The notes under the pieces are model-generated. The model did no database searches. It had not been told where the DNA came from and worked only from the letters and a program-made list of their open reading frames with translations. DNA of 64,000 nucleotides from Desmodus rotundus (taxonomy: Eukaryota > Chordata > Mammalia > Chiroptera > Phyllostomidae). The stretch is from contig NC_071389.1 of assembly GCF_022682495.2 (NCBI RefSeq), positions 14,065,199 through 14,129,198 on the forward strand, read 5' to 3'. A program made the translations under genes and the position numbers. Of the stretch, positions 45,193 to 57,400 are shown one piece after another; position 1 is the first letter of the stretch; the number at the start of each line of letters is the position of its first letter.

Positions 45193-48175
45193 GCCCGATT
45201 ATCACACACAGGGAGGTTTACACTGCGCTCATCAAAGTAGGACCCAGGGAGAAACCGGGTTGGAGGTCAGTGACCCGTCCAGAGTCCCTGCACCGAGACC
45301 AGGTTCCCTGGGGTTTGCTCATCCTCGAGACACATGTGCCGCACACAAGGCTTCTTCACTCACCCAGGCTGGCTGGGCCTCTGGTTACCGAGGGTCCTCA
45401 TGGGAGAACAGGGTCCCAGGATGGGGTGGGGACCTCAGAGCACAATGACGAGAGCCAGACAGCTGCTCGTAAACAACCCTGAAAGGCTTCCACTTCAAAT
45501 GCACTAAGCCGCACAACACTCGGACACGGGACATCCAAACTCTTTCACTAAAGACACTGAACACTGTGCAGAACTGATGCTGGGAACAGCCGGGGAGAGA
45601 TAATGAAGCCCGGACCATCCTGGAGCCAGTTTTACAAGCTTCCTCTCCCCACACTCCATTCCCACAGCTGTGCTGATTGGACCAGCACTGCAGCAGGGAG
45701 GGGACGCCACTCTGGTCTAGCCAACATGGTCAACGGGAAGGGACATGGGAGCATGCCCCTGGTTTTAAGGAATTTCTCAGAATCCGACTCCATCCAACAA
45801 TGTAATACTACTGGGTTCCTTGGGGCCCTGAGTCTTTGATGTCCTTGGGGACACGGGTGACTTGGGAACTTCCTGGCAGAAATAAAAGACACTGGCTTTT
45901 CTTCTGCCCTAGTTTTAATGTTTACCTGGCCCCTAAAGGAAATACCCCTCAAAATATGTTCTTAAAGCACTTCAGTGAACTTGGGGGTTTCAAGTGTCAC
46001 TGGAAAGAAAGAGGCTTACCTCTCGTTTCCTACACTGAGCCTGAAAATGGGCCTGGGTGGCCCAACTCCTGGGCCAGGCCGGGGGCCACACAGGAGGTGA
46101 CAGAGGAAGCTGCTCGGGAAACAGGCCATGGGCCCAAGGGGCAGCCCCTCTGTCTGACCCTATGGCTGGGCATCTGGAGAAAGGGTGTGTATTCCAGCCA
46201 GATTTCACCATTAAACTCATTCGTGGTGGATCCTGCAGGCCTCTTATTCTCTTTTTTCTGATTTAATTCTAGGAAAAAGCTCTAGCTCAAGCCCAAGACA
46301 TGAAAGGCAAACACGCCTGTCCTCAGAGATGGTGAGCGGCCAAAGAGCAGCCCAGCAAAGAGCTCGGAACAGTACCTCCATCTCCAGCCCCACAGGCCCA
46401 GAGCAGACCCCAGGCAGCGACCCCTCCTCCCGCAAGGGCCGAGGTGATCCTGAGCAGCTGGGCTGCAAAATGGGCTTTTGATGAAAGCCCTGTGGAGCTG
46501 TGGAGGAGGGGAGACCAAAGGCATTTCTGTAAATTGTAGAAAATTAGCCCTGTTTACAGAGCTAGGCACCTTTGGCCTGCAAATGACAAGGCACAACTGT
46601 CCCCAGCTGGACATTAGCTCGCGTTGAACCCCACTCCCCAAAGACGCCCACCTCCCGAACTTCAGATGCCTGTAGATCACTTTGAGAGCCATCACACGAG
46701 GCCGAATTCATATTATAAACCAACTTAATGCTACAAACTTAGGGGAACAAAGTGCTGCCCCTGAGCCCCTGAGAAAACAGCTCCCTGAGGAGGGGAGTGG
46801 GCCTCTCAGACCACTGCCCCTGGCCACCTCCCTCCAGAAGGAATGGCTGTGCTTCAGTCCAGGACACCCCACCTGGGGCTGGGTGGGGGAGGAGAGCTGA
46901 CAGCCCCCCACCCAACTGGGCTACAGGGACAATGTGGGATGGTCAAGCCCCTGGAGGGGAGGCCCAAGACCTCAGAACTCCAGGTCAGAAGAGGTAACAC
47001 AGCCCATCTCCTCATTAGCTGCCCGGTCTGGTCTGCAATGAAGACCCTCTCTGTCACTTCTGCATTCCTGTGACAAAAGGAGCCAACGTGCCTTCCAGTC
47101 CTGGTCACCTCTGTCCCTGGGTATCCACGTGAGAGCTGGGGGGAAGGCGAAGTCCTTAAAGAAACACCCCCTTTAACAAACAAGGCAAAAAACACAAAAT
47201 CTTTCTAAGGAAGGGGGGAGAGGGGAGGAGGATACCAGCGTGTTCTGGCAATTTCCTGCCTTAATCTCCCCTCTCTGTGCTGTGGCTGCCTCTGCCTCCC
47301 AGGTCCTCAGTGTGAAACAGCCCCCGCCCCAGCGAGAGGCCCAAACGGAGGAGCAGTGCCTGCGACTGCCATTCAACCTGCTTCCACATTCCTGTCCGAG
47401 CTTCCTCGCAGCTCTCTCTGCTGTCTCCTTGGAGGGCCATGTTTTACATTCTAAGGGAGGGAAATAAGGAATTCCACAGGGAGGGAGGCTCCTTAATTGG
47501 CTGGTCCTGTTTCCTCAGGAGCCTCAGTGCCACCTGAGCTGGGATGGCTCCCTGGAACCGCCTCTGGGACAGAGGAGACCAGGAAGCCAAGGCTGGGACC
47601 TCAGCTGCCGCTCACTAGAATTAGGAACCTAAGTGCAATGAACAGTCCAGCAGACAGGACAGCCCCTCAGAGACCCAGCCGCCACCACAGTGCGGGGATC
47701 AGGGAGTTGGCCTGGGTGCCTGGAAACCCCGGGCTGCCCGTGGACAGCAGTCGGTGTGGGCCTGTCTGAGAAGTCTTACTAGAACATGTCCCTGCTAAAA
47801 CTCAGGGAGGACACACAAACAAAACTCAACCTGAAATAAATACACAAGGCATTAAGTGCTCTCCCATAAACTGAGGGTCCTAATTACCCCTCAGAAGGCG
47901 GAGGCAGGGCCTTTCTCCAGACCTAGTCACCTCATCTGTGGCCCTTCCATTAGAGGTCAGAAGACTAAATGGGCCTTCGCAGGCCCAGCTTCCACTAGGA
48001 AGGACAGTACTCAGCCCAACACAGTCCTCACCCACACCGTCCACAACCCGCCCAGGCAGCCGCGACTGGCGTGGGGGCGGGGGTCAGGAAGGAGAGGAGA
48101 CCCCCATACTCAAAGGGTAACACCTTGTGGCCAATGTCCCAGTGCAGGCAGAGGGCCTGTCAGTCTGTCTGTGAG

Positions 48176-48182
48176 GAGGTAG
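48176..48182 (-). promoter_or_regulatory. E2F2: Predicted let-7 family seed match in E2F2 3'UTR
   Basis: The minus strand reads CTACCTC, complementary to let-7 seed positions 2-8, about 38 bases after the stop codon. Regulation of E2F2 by let-7 has been reported in mammals. One seed match alone is weak evidence, and sites this close to the stop can still work if outside the ribosome footprint. Confidence 0.45.
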
Positions 48183-48219
48183 AGACAGTGGCAGGGCTGC
48201 TGGGGGCGGGCAGGGTCAC

Positions 48220-48491
48220 TCAATTAATCAGCAGGTCCCCAAAGTCATAGAAGTCAAAGAGGTCACTGATGCCCTCGCCCCCATCCAGGCCCCACAGGTA
48301 GTCATCCTGGTCCGGGGGCGGAGAGAAGCTGATCAGAGGGGAGCCGTCCGTCAGGGCTGCGGGCAGGAGCTGGTCCTCCGTCTGCTGCAGAAGCGGGTAT
48401 GGCAGCTCCAGCATGCTGTCAGTGGCCTCCAGAGGGACGAGGGATGGTGGCGGCAGCAGGACACCGTCCTGCTGGGAAGTCAGCGATGGCG
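48220..48491 (-). CDS. E2F2: E2F2 exon 7 (transactivation and RB-binding part, stop)
   Basis: This exon has 272 coding bases. It encodes [33 protein letters not shown], then the RB-binding segment with DDYLWGL and EGISDLFD, ending GDLLIN and TGA. The acceptor is TCTCCAG|CG. Confidence 0.97.
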
Positions 48492-51400
48492 CTGGAGACA
48501 AACAGACAAGGGTTATGACTGGCCCTGGTGCCCAGAAGCCTCTGGCCAGGCCCCAGAGCACGGGAGCAGCCTTCCGGTTCTCTGGACGAATGTGTGCCCT
48601 GCTCTTCTCTCCCGCCCTGCCGCATGCCTAGTGTGGCACAGGACACCCTCCCTTTCCTGGCACCTGCCCTAGCACCTGCCCTCCTTCTCCCACACTCTCC
48701 GTCCTCTCCTAGTGGGTGGGGTCTCCTGCTCTCAGAACCCACCCTCTTTCTCTACGATGCCCCTGAAATCATTTCCTGTTTTTCCTGCACCATCAATTTC
48801 TCTCGCTCTACTAGATCATTCCCATCCACCCAGGGACAGATCCAATAACTCCATCTTTCACGAAGCATCCTCCCCCGACCTCGTGACTCTCCAGTTGCCA
48901 GCCCATGTTACTGCTCCCTTTCAGAGTAGTTTCTCAAGAGTGGCCTGTGCTCACTGTCACAATGAATGCACCACTGCCCACTCAGTGGGCTAGGCCAGGA
49001 AGCCCAAGAATCCTGGAATCCAGCCCATTTCCCCTGCATCCAATCCAGCAGCAACTCGTCTCCACAACCAAGAGAATTCTCCGAGCTGCCCACTCCCCCT
49101 CAGTTCCATCGCTGCGGTCCTTGTCCTAGCCCCTCCTCTCTCACCCACACCACTGCAGGAGCCTCCTGACCAGCCACCTTGCTTCAACTCTTGTCTCTTG
49201 CCGTCTGTGCCCTGATATAAAAAGAACTTAAGAGACCTGGCTGGTGTGGCTCAGTGGGCTGGGCGCCAGCCTGTGAACCAAAAGGTCACCAGTTCAATTC
49301 CCAGACAGGGCACATTCCTGGTTTGAGGACCAGGTCCCCAGTAGAGGGCGTGTGAGAGGCAACTGATCAGTGTTTCTCTCCCTCTCCTTCTCCCTCAAAA
49401 AAAGTAAATAAATACATTTTTTTTAAATAAAAGAAATTAGAATGAAATGCAAGTTCTGACGAGGGCTGAGAAGGCCCTGTATGACCGGGCCCTGTCTACC
49501 TTCCTCCCACAGCCCACGCTCAACCGCTCTAGCTGCACTAGCCATCAGCTGTCCTTCGGACACCAAGTTCACTTTCACGTAGAGGTAAGAAGGCGACTTG
49601 CTACTCAGAGACGTGGAGCAGGGCACAGGAATCCCCTGTCCAGTGTACCCCGATGCCTGCATTCTCACCACGTGAGTCATCCCTTAAGGCCCAACCAAGC
49701 ATCGCTTTGGAAATGCAACCATGCCGGTGTGCCGGCCTGCCTGCCTGCGGGGAAGAGACTTCATGCGGATGAGCCCGTGTGTCCTCACCTCTAACACAGG
49801 GACGGTGACACAGACTCAGAGGGCGGCGGAGAGGGTTAAATGCTAAGCGCAGGTGAAGCACGGCTGGCGTGCAGAAACCCCGCACTGGGTCTGTCGCTGC
49901 CCTGTTGACGGTTACAATGGCTCCCGTTCACCAAGGGCTTACGGGGCCCAGCTCTGCCCTCAAGGAGAGGCAGGTGTCACCTCCACGGACACTCAAATGT
50001 CAGTGTTGTTACCCCATTTACAGATGGGGAAACTGAAGCTTAAAGAAGTCAATTAAATGTATTCAAATGAAAAAAACAAAATATGAATGTTTATTGTGTT
50101 GCAGAGGCCTGCAGGTATTATAGTAAGAGGTGGCTAAGGGAGTGGGAGGGATGTGGGCTCAGATCCCAGCCCCACCTCACCGGCTGTGGGACCCAGCGCC
50201 TCTGTTTCAGCACAAGGAAAAGTAAGGGTCCACCTCAGTGAGTTGCTGGGAGCAGCAGCTGGGATAACCCGAGAAAGCCTCTGCTGCAGGCCGGACCTCG
50301 CTCTCTCTCTCGTTCTCTCTCTCTCTCTCTCTCCCCATCTCGGGGTTTATCACATCCTGAAGAGAATGGCTCTTTGTAATGTCTGTGCCTCCACCACTGA
50401 GTGGCTCGCATTCACTTATGTACCTCCCAAACTGCACATAGTAGGTGCTCAGTTCACACGAGCTTTTTAAAAAAAATCACATTCACGCTATGTCATCTCC
50501 ATAACCCACCCCATGGTCACGAGGGAGTTATGAGTGTGGGAGCAGGCTCCCAGGGGCTCCAGTGACTCACCCACCGTCACCAAGTCACAGGACGTGAGGT
50601 GAGGGCAAGCCCCCTGATTTTAACTTCTGTGCCGTCAGCCACATTTAGGTTTACCTCAGAATGTCAGGGCCTGGAAGGATGGTCTCAAAGGACAACGGAA
50701 GTGAAAGTGGTTCGAACTTTGGAGAGCTGTGTACTTGTTGACAGAGGAGGGAGAACGGGGTGGGGCACAGGCCTGGGGTGGGAGATAGGCACTGGGAGGT
50801 GCCCAGAGGGACAGATGGTTGGCGCAGGGAGAAGCCCTGGTCCCCAGACCAGGCCAGGACACAGGAGAGATCATAAGAGAAGAGTTGGGAGTCTGGGCTG
50901 TTGCCCAAGCTCCACCACCAACTTGCTGTGTGGCCTTAGAGAAGTCACTTGCCCTCTCTGGGCTTCTTTTATTCACATGTAAAATGAAGGGCTGAGTTAG
51001 ATCAGGGGTCAGCAAACTTCTGTAAAAGGCCCATAGTATTTTCGGCTTTGCAGGGCACTTACGGTCTCTGTCACAGTTGCTTTCTTTTCTTTTTCCCCTA
51101 CAACTCTCACAATGTGAAAACCATTTTTGGCTCACGAACCACAGAAAAACAGGCCGCATTTGGCCTGCAGGCAACAGCGTGTCAATCCTTGAGTTACAAA
51201 AAGAAATAGAACCCAATCTGTATTCTACAGACCTTCCCAAACACACCTCTTCCACCAGACCAGTTCTAGCTCTGCATTTGTTTTGTTGTTTAAGATTTTA
51301 TTTGTGTTCAGAGAGTGGGGAAAGGACAAACATCCAACATGTGAGAGATACATTGATCAGTTGCTCTCACACACCCCCAACTGGGGACTCTCAGACCGCA

Positions 51401-54400
51401 ACCCAGGCATGTGCCCTGACTGGGAATCGAACCAGTGACCTTTTGGTTTGCAGGCCAGTACTCAATCCACTGAGCCACACCAGCCAGGGCTCTGCATTTG
51501 TTTAAACCCTGGGATTCTACTTAAGGAAATTCCGGTGCTAAAACACAGAATGGAACACTGGCCTGCACGGCCTCGAGAATCCTGCCAGTTTGACCTGAAG
51601 TGCAATCCCAGCAAAGGGCAAACACCACGCTGGTGGAGGGGCCTTCGCAGGTTCCCACTCCCACTCCTTCCGGACCCCCACCCTCCCTAGGAAGCCCTCA
51701 GCAACCTCTCCCACCTCTTCACCCAATGGCAGCTGCCTCATACTACTTCCTGCCAGGTGTAGCCAACGTTTAGCCGGACCGTCCACCTCCCAGCCCGGGC
51801 TGAGTCAAGATCCCCTGCCTGACTTGTTCCGGTTCTTGCGGAGACAGCACTGGGCTAGGGATGTGGAGACCGAGGCTCAGGGCCCAGCTGTGTCGTCTCC
51901 CAGCTGGGAGACCTCGGGCAGGCCACATCACCTCTCTGCCTCCGTTGATCATCTCTGCCCTGGGAACAGTAAAACCCACCTCAAGCATTGCTGTGAGGAG
52001 TCATGTGAGAATGGGAGTACCTGGTACAGTCAGTGTTCAAAAACCTTAGTTATTATTGTCCAAGAAAGCATTGAGCCTTCCTCAAAAAAAAAAGAGATAT
52101 ATATACAGTTTCCACTTCCTGTGGGCTCATGAGTGCCAGAAGCTCTGCTCTTAGTAGCTGTCCCAGAAGCAGCAGGGCTGGTGGTGGCAGTGGTAATCAC
52201 AGTAACAACAGCGAGCATTCATTGCCAGGCACAGTCCTGAGTGCTTTTGTGTATCCACCCATTCAACTCTCACAACAACCCATGAAGTGAATACCATTAA
52301 TTACTAGGCCCAACTTACAGGTGAGGAAATTGAGGAAAAGAGAAGTTCAATAACTTGTCCAAGATCGCGTAGCTGGTAAGGGGAAGAGCTGGGATTCAAA
52401 CCCAGGCCCCCCACTGCCCTGAAGCAGGATCAGCCTGCCGATGAGAGAGCAATGCACGCGTGCTTTATGGGGGGTAGAGTGCAATGCACACACACGGGGG
52501 AGCACTATATCCCCTGCCGCTGGGTAGAAGGTCAAACCCAGCAAATATCGATGTGGAAGAGGAAACTAAGGCCGGTGGCTCTCCCCACCTCCTCTTCCCC
52601 TGGACAGAGGGCCCTACCTGGGGATGCCGTGGGTTCCAGAACGCCAGGGTTGGTGCTGCTGCTGGGCTGGGCAGAGTCAGGGCTGGGACTGAGGGTGGGC
52701 ATGGAGGGGATGGGTTCCTTGGCTGGGCTATCTGGTTCCTGCATCTCCTCCGGGCACAGGTAGACTTCGATGGGCCCCTGCGTGCTCTTCAGGTATATCT
52801 GCAGGTTCTCCTGGAGGAGGAAGAGAAGCCAGGCCATGGCTCTGGGCAGCTGGACATTGACTTGGGGTCAGTGTACACGGACGGACACACATGGCTCCCA
52901 TCATCAATGAGAGCAAGCTCAACTCCTGAGCTGGGCACGGAGGCCTGCTCTGTCTAGCCTGCGGTGACATCTGCTGCTTTGCCTGCCTGGCCCCCTGGCC
53001 CCCAGACCCCCTTCTTTTTGGGCGAATGCCTGGATTTTCCTTTGGGAAATCCCTCTATCCCCACTCTCAAGCTCCAGTGGGTGGGCTTGGGATGCAGGAT
53101 GAGGAAGTCTGAGGGACAGTGACTGGTGCAGGATGGCATGTGACTCAGGCTGGTCCAGCCAGCATTGGGCCCAGGGCCTGGCAATGGAAGCTCCCTTCCC
53201 ATTGGGGTTGCCCAGCTGGTATCACGAAGGCTATCTTTGCCACAGGGGGAGAGCCCCCCTGGGAACAGAGTCAGCAAAGACAGCGGCACAGTGAGAGATG
53301 GACTTAAAGTCATAGGTGAGCCCCTGCGGCCAGCCTGGCCTGCAACCTCCACATCCTCCCCACCTCCCCCGACCTGTCACTCAGCTCCCTCTCCCCCCTC
53401 ACTGAAGCCAGCTGGACCAGTCTCTCTGCTACTTGTAACCATGGGTCCTGATACATGGCTTTCCCATCCCTGCCTCTTGTCTAGCACATACCAGCAGCTT
53501 CAGCCACGGCTGACTGCACACACATGCCATGCCGGCACGTACTCAGCTCTCCGGGCCCGGGCTCACACAGCCCCTCCCTCCCCCACTCCACCTGGCAAAA
53601 GTCCCATGCAATGATATTGAGATAGGTTTGCACAGTGACAGGTGGTGACTAAGCTTCGTGTGGCGATCACATCACAAGGTGTACAACTGTTGAGTCATTA
53701 TGTTGTACACCTGGAACTGATACAATACTGTATACTGACTCTATGTAAATAAATGACTTGATTTTTAAAAATCCTACTCATTCTTTAGGACCCAGTTTAA
53801 CTGTCACCACTGATGGGTGCTTCCTCCAGCTCTCCTTCCTCCTGGCCCTCAAAGCCCATCTTCAGTCTTTGACCCACTGCTTGCTTGGGCCTTTCCCCCC
53901 TTAGGTTCTGAGCTCCTCCAAGGTGGCGAAGGCAGGGCCTTATTTATCGTCACGTTCTCCCATTAAACAGATTATTTCTTGCATCCCCATGAGGCTCTGG
54001 GTCGGGGCACCACAGGCGGGGAGTGTACTTTTGTGGAGTGCACACTAACGCACAAAGCAGAACACCGTCATGTGAGCACCGAGAATTCTGGCAACTGGAG
54101 TTCAGTGTGGTGGGAAAGCACGGGGGTTATGAATTCTGGGGTGATCAGGGAAGGCTTCCATGTGGAAGTGATGTTTGAGTTGAGACTTGTAGGCTCAATG
54201 GCTAAACCAGGGGGAGAGAGGGAAGAGTATTTCAGCTGCAGGGAACAGCATGTGTGAAGTCCTGTACTGGGGACAAGCTTACTGCGGTAGGAACCTGCAG
54301 GCAGGCCAGTGGCTGAAGCAAGGACGAGGGGCAGCGCATGGGAGGAGGCTGGTGTGAGTTCAGAGCGCAGAGGGCCTCGCAGGGAGCGTTGAGAATTTCG

Positions 54401-57400
54401 GTCTTTCATCTAGAACAGCATGGTTAGCATGGAAGGGTTATTGTGAGCACTACCACTGCTGTGTGTGGTCACACGTGTGCGTGTGTGCAGGCACACAGGG
54501 GCTGGTGGGACGCAGACAGCAACCAGAGGCAGAGGTTTTTCTCAGGCCAGAATCGGTCGCCCTTTCCAGCTTCCGTCATTTCTACCACAGCTCAGGGCTT
54601 GCCGTGGGCGCTAGCAAGGCCTGGGGGAGCTGGAGGCTGGGCAGGGCCAGGGCCAGGGCCAGCAGAACTGCCCAGGGTCTACCTAACCCTGCTTTCACCA
54701 AATGCTCCCCCTGCTCACCTCACTCCTCTCGGGCACTTCCAGTCGTGTCTGCGGAGGGGCCTTGACAGCGATCACCGTCTGTTCCTTAAAGGTGCCGATA
54801 GCTCGGATGTCCTGGTAAGTCACGTAGGCCAGTGTGGGGGGCAGAGTCAAGGGAAGTCGAAACCCACGCCTTCGGCCCACCAGGCAGGGGTCCCCCCCTC
54901 TCCTAAGCCTTTGAACATTTTCCTCACGCCTTCTATAGCATAGGAACAATCCAAAACTGCAACCTGTTGTTAATATTATAAGCTACTTCGGATCTCTTTA
55001 GAAAGCAAACAAAGGTATAAATCATTTTTTTTAAATGCTGCCTTTTGTCAGTTTTTTACATAAAGGCTTCATATCTTAAACTAGAGAAGGCAGGAAGACA
55101 TGTCTTATTTCTTTAAATTTCTCACAATGCCTAGCATCCTTCTGAATATACAAGGTCATATACAAAAAAGCAATTAGGCCCTGGCTGGTGTGGCTCAGTG
55201 GATGGGGTGCAGGCCTACAAAACAAAGGGTCGCCAGTTCGACTCCCAGTCGGGGCACATGCCTGGGCTGCGGGCCAGGTCCCCAGTATGGGGGGCAGGAG
55301 AGGCATCACAACATTGATGTCTCTCTCCCTCTCTTTCTCCCTCCCTTCCCCTCTCTCTAAAAATAAATAAATTCCTAAAAAAAAAAAACACAAAACAACA
55401 TAACCTGTGGAAGTTTCAAGAACAATGGCTATGTTGCAGGGGCAGCTATTTCTTTCTTTTCTCCATTTTGCAGGTTTAAAGAAATGCACTTGTCTAACTT
55501 TTACTATGAGAAGGCCACTTCAGCAGAACCAAGAGGAGAAGCCACCCAGAAAGGAAAACGCAGACATGCCAGGCCCTGAGGGAGGCACTGCATCTGCTCT
55601 GGAGAGACGTGAGCACGCAACAGGTCCCCACTCCCTGGCAGCCTTCTCCCAACCAAAGAGGATATTTCTTGTTGGCCTTGTCCTCGGTCAGGTGCTTGAA
55701 GTTCAGAGAGCAGCTCTGGATGAGCTGGTCCAAGGCCTGCTCCGTACTCGTCAGCTCCTTCAGCTCCTGCCCCAGCTGCTGCTGCTTCCTGGGCCCAGTG
55801 GGGTCTTCAAATATTCCCCTGCCTCTGGGAAGAGAGCAGCCCCCCAGTGTAAGTCTCAGTAGCACCCAGGGGCCCCAACCCGAGGGTTGCTGGGCTCAGC
55901 TGCACAGATAGTGCACAACCCCCGGACGAGACCTTTCCCATGGTCTATGGGGTACTCCTGGGTCGTGCAAATCAGCTCCCAGGGAGCTGCCAGCGATCGA
56001 ACCTTGATATTTGGGGGTTGGGCTAGGGAAAAGAAATAAATCAGAGCATGACCCCACTTGTGGGAGGCTTTCAACTCTGTCCACCTATGCCCCAGCCTCC
56101 CCCAAATGGCAGGGAGCTAGAATGACCTCAGTCCTGACCCCCCTGCCAGGGTTCTCTTAGGGTTCAGGCCAGAGGCTGCAGGTCTGCTCTTTAAGACTTT
56201 GTGCAAGTGAGGAGAGGAGCCTGGAGTCCTCACATGTCTGAGCTGGAAGGAGCCTAGGTTATTACCACTCAGGAGCCTTCCTACACTAGAAGAGGGAAAT
56301 CTTGGGGTCCCTGACTCAAGAGGATGCAGTCCGCTTAGGCCTTTCCACCTCCTAGAAAGCACCCTCCACCCCGCCCCGCCCTGCTCTCCCAGTACTGCTC
56401 CAGCATATACACCAGCTCTTCCACTCCCAGGTCCACTGGCTCCGCCCCCAGCTTTAACCTGGTGGGTGTTGCTCGTGGCCTGCTCCGAGCTCTTGTGCCC
56501 ATTGGATGCTGCTCTCAGCCCACCCCCCGACTTCAACACCCACTGGATATTGCTCCTGGTTCCACCCCTAGCACATGCACCCACAGGGGCCATGAGCCCC
56601 AGGCCAGGCACTTACACCCACTGGATGTTATTCTTAGCCTTCTTGCGGATGAGCTGGATGCCCTCCAGCACGTTGGTGATGTCATAGATGCGCCGTTTCT
56701 GCACGTCCAGCACCTCAGCAGCCCAGTTCAGATCCAGGACCCCATCCTTGGACTCGCTCAGGAGGTAAATGAACTTCTTGGTGAGCAGCCCCAGCGATGT
56801 GTCATACCGAGTCTTCTCCCCAGGGGACTTGGGTGCTGAGGGGGAAAGGGGCCCAGTCAGTGCTGAGAGAAGGCCAGTCTGGGGAGCCTCCTTCATGGAC
56901 CTGGACCCATTCAATGCCACCCTTCACAAGAGCACCCGCTTTCCAGTTACAGAGCACTGTGAGGCAGGGGTTATTCACTACATTGTCCAAACAGGGAGCC
57001 TCATACCTAGAGCGGGAAAGTGATTTGCTAAGGTCTCATAGCCAAGGGCAATGTCAGGGCTCAAACCAAGCGTCCTAACCCCTGGTTCAGAACACCTTTC
57101 CACCACAGCTTACGGCAGCCACATCACCACCACCACCACCACCACCACCAACGATGACAACGACAAACGCTTGCTGTGTGTAGGTCACTGTGCTAAGCCC
57201 TTTCCTTACACAACAAATTTAATCCCTACAACACCCTACAAATTTGGTGCATAACCATCCCCATTTTATAGATGGGAATACTGAGGCACAGGCAGGTTAA
57301 GTAACATGCTCACCTCACTGGGCTAGAAAGTGGCAAAGCTGGGATTTAAACCCAGGCAGTGTAAATCTAAGTCTTCCTTCTTAAGCATTATCCTATCCCT

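Larger units (their letters stand above)
45165..48219 (-). other. E2F2: Probable E2F2 3' untranslated region
   Basis: This stretch of about 3 kb follows the E2F2 stop codon and has no recognisable SINE, LINE or MITE, unlike the DNA on both sides. A long 3'UTR is known for mammalian E2F2. No open frame here looks like a protein gene. The far end is inferred from the ATTAAA signal at 45187-45192. Confidence 0.6.
48492..52617 (-). other. E2F2: E2F2 intron 6
   Basis: This 4.1 kb GT-AG intron contains L2-like sequence (about 48850-49225 and 49440-49710), a VES SINE (49231-49430), a CT microsatellite (50298-50335), a hAT MITE (51003-51188), a VES SINE (51284-51490) and MIR-like stretches near 50140-50290, 50880-50995, 51840-52050 and 52200-52410. 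Confidence 0.75.

Noticed and set aside
50656..51255. Minus-strand open frame of 199 codons in E2F2 intron 6.
   Set aside because: It runs through a hAT MITE and MIR-like sequence and has no recognisable domain.
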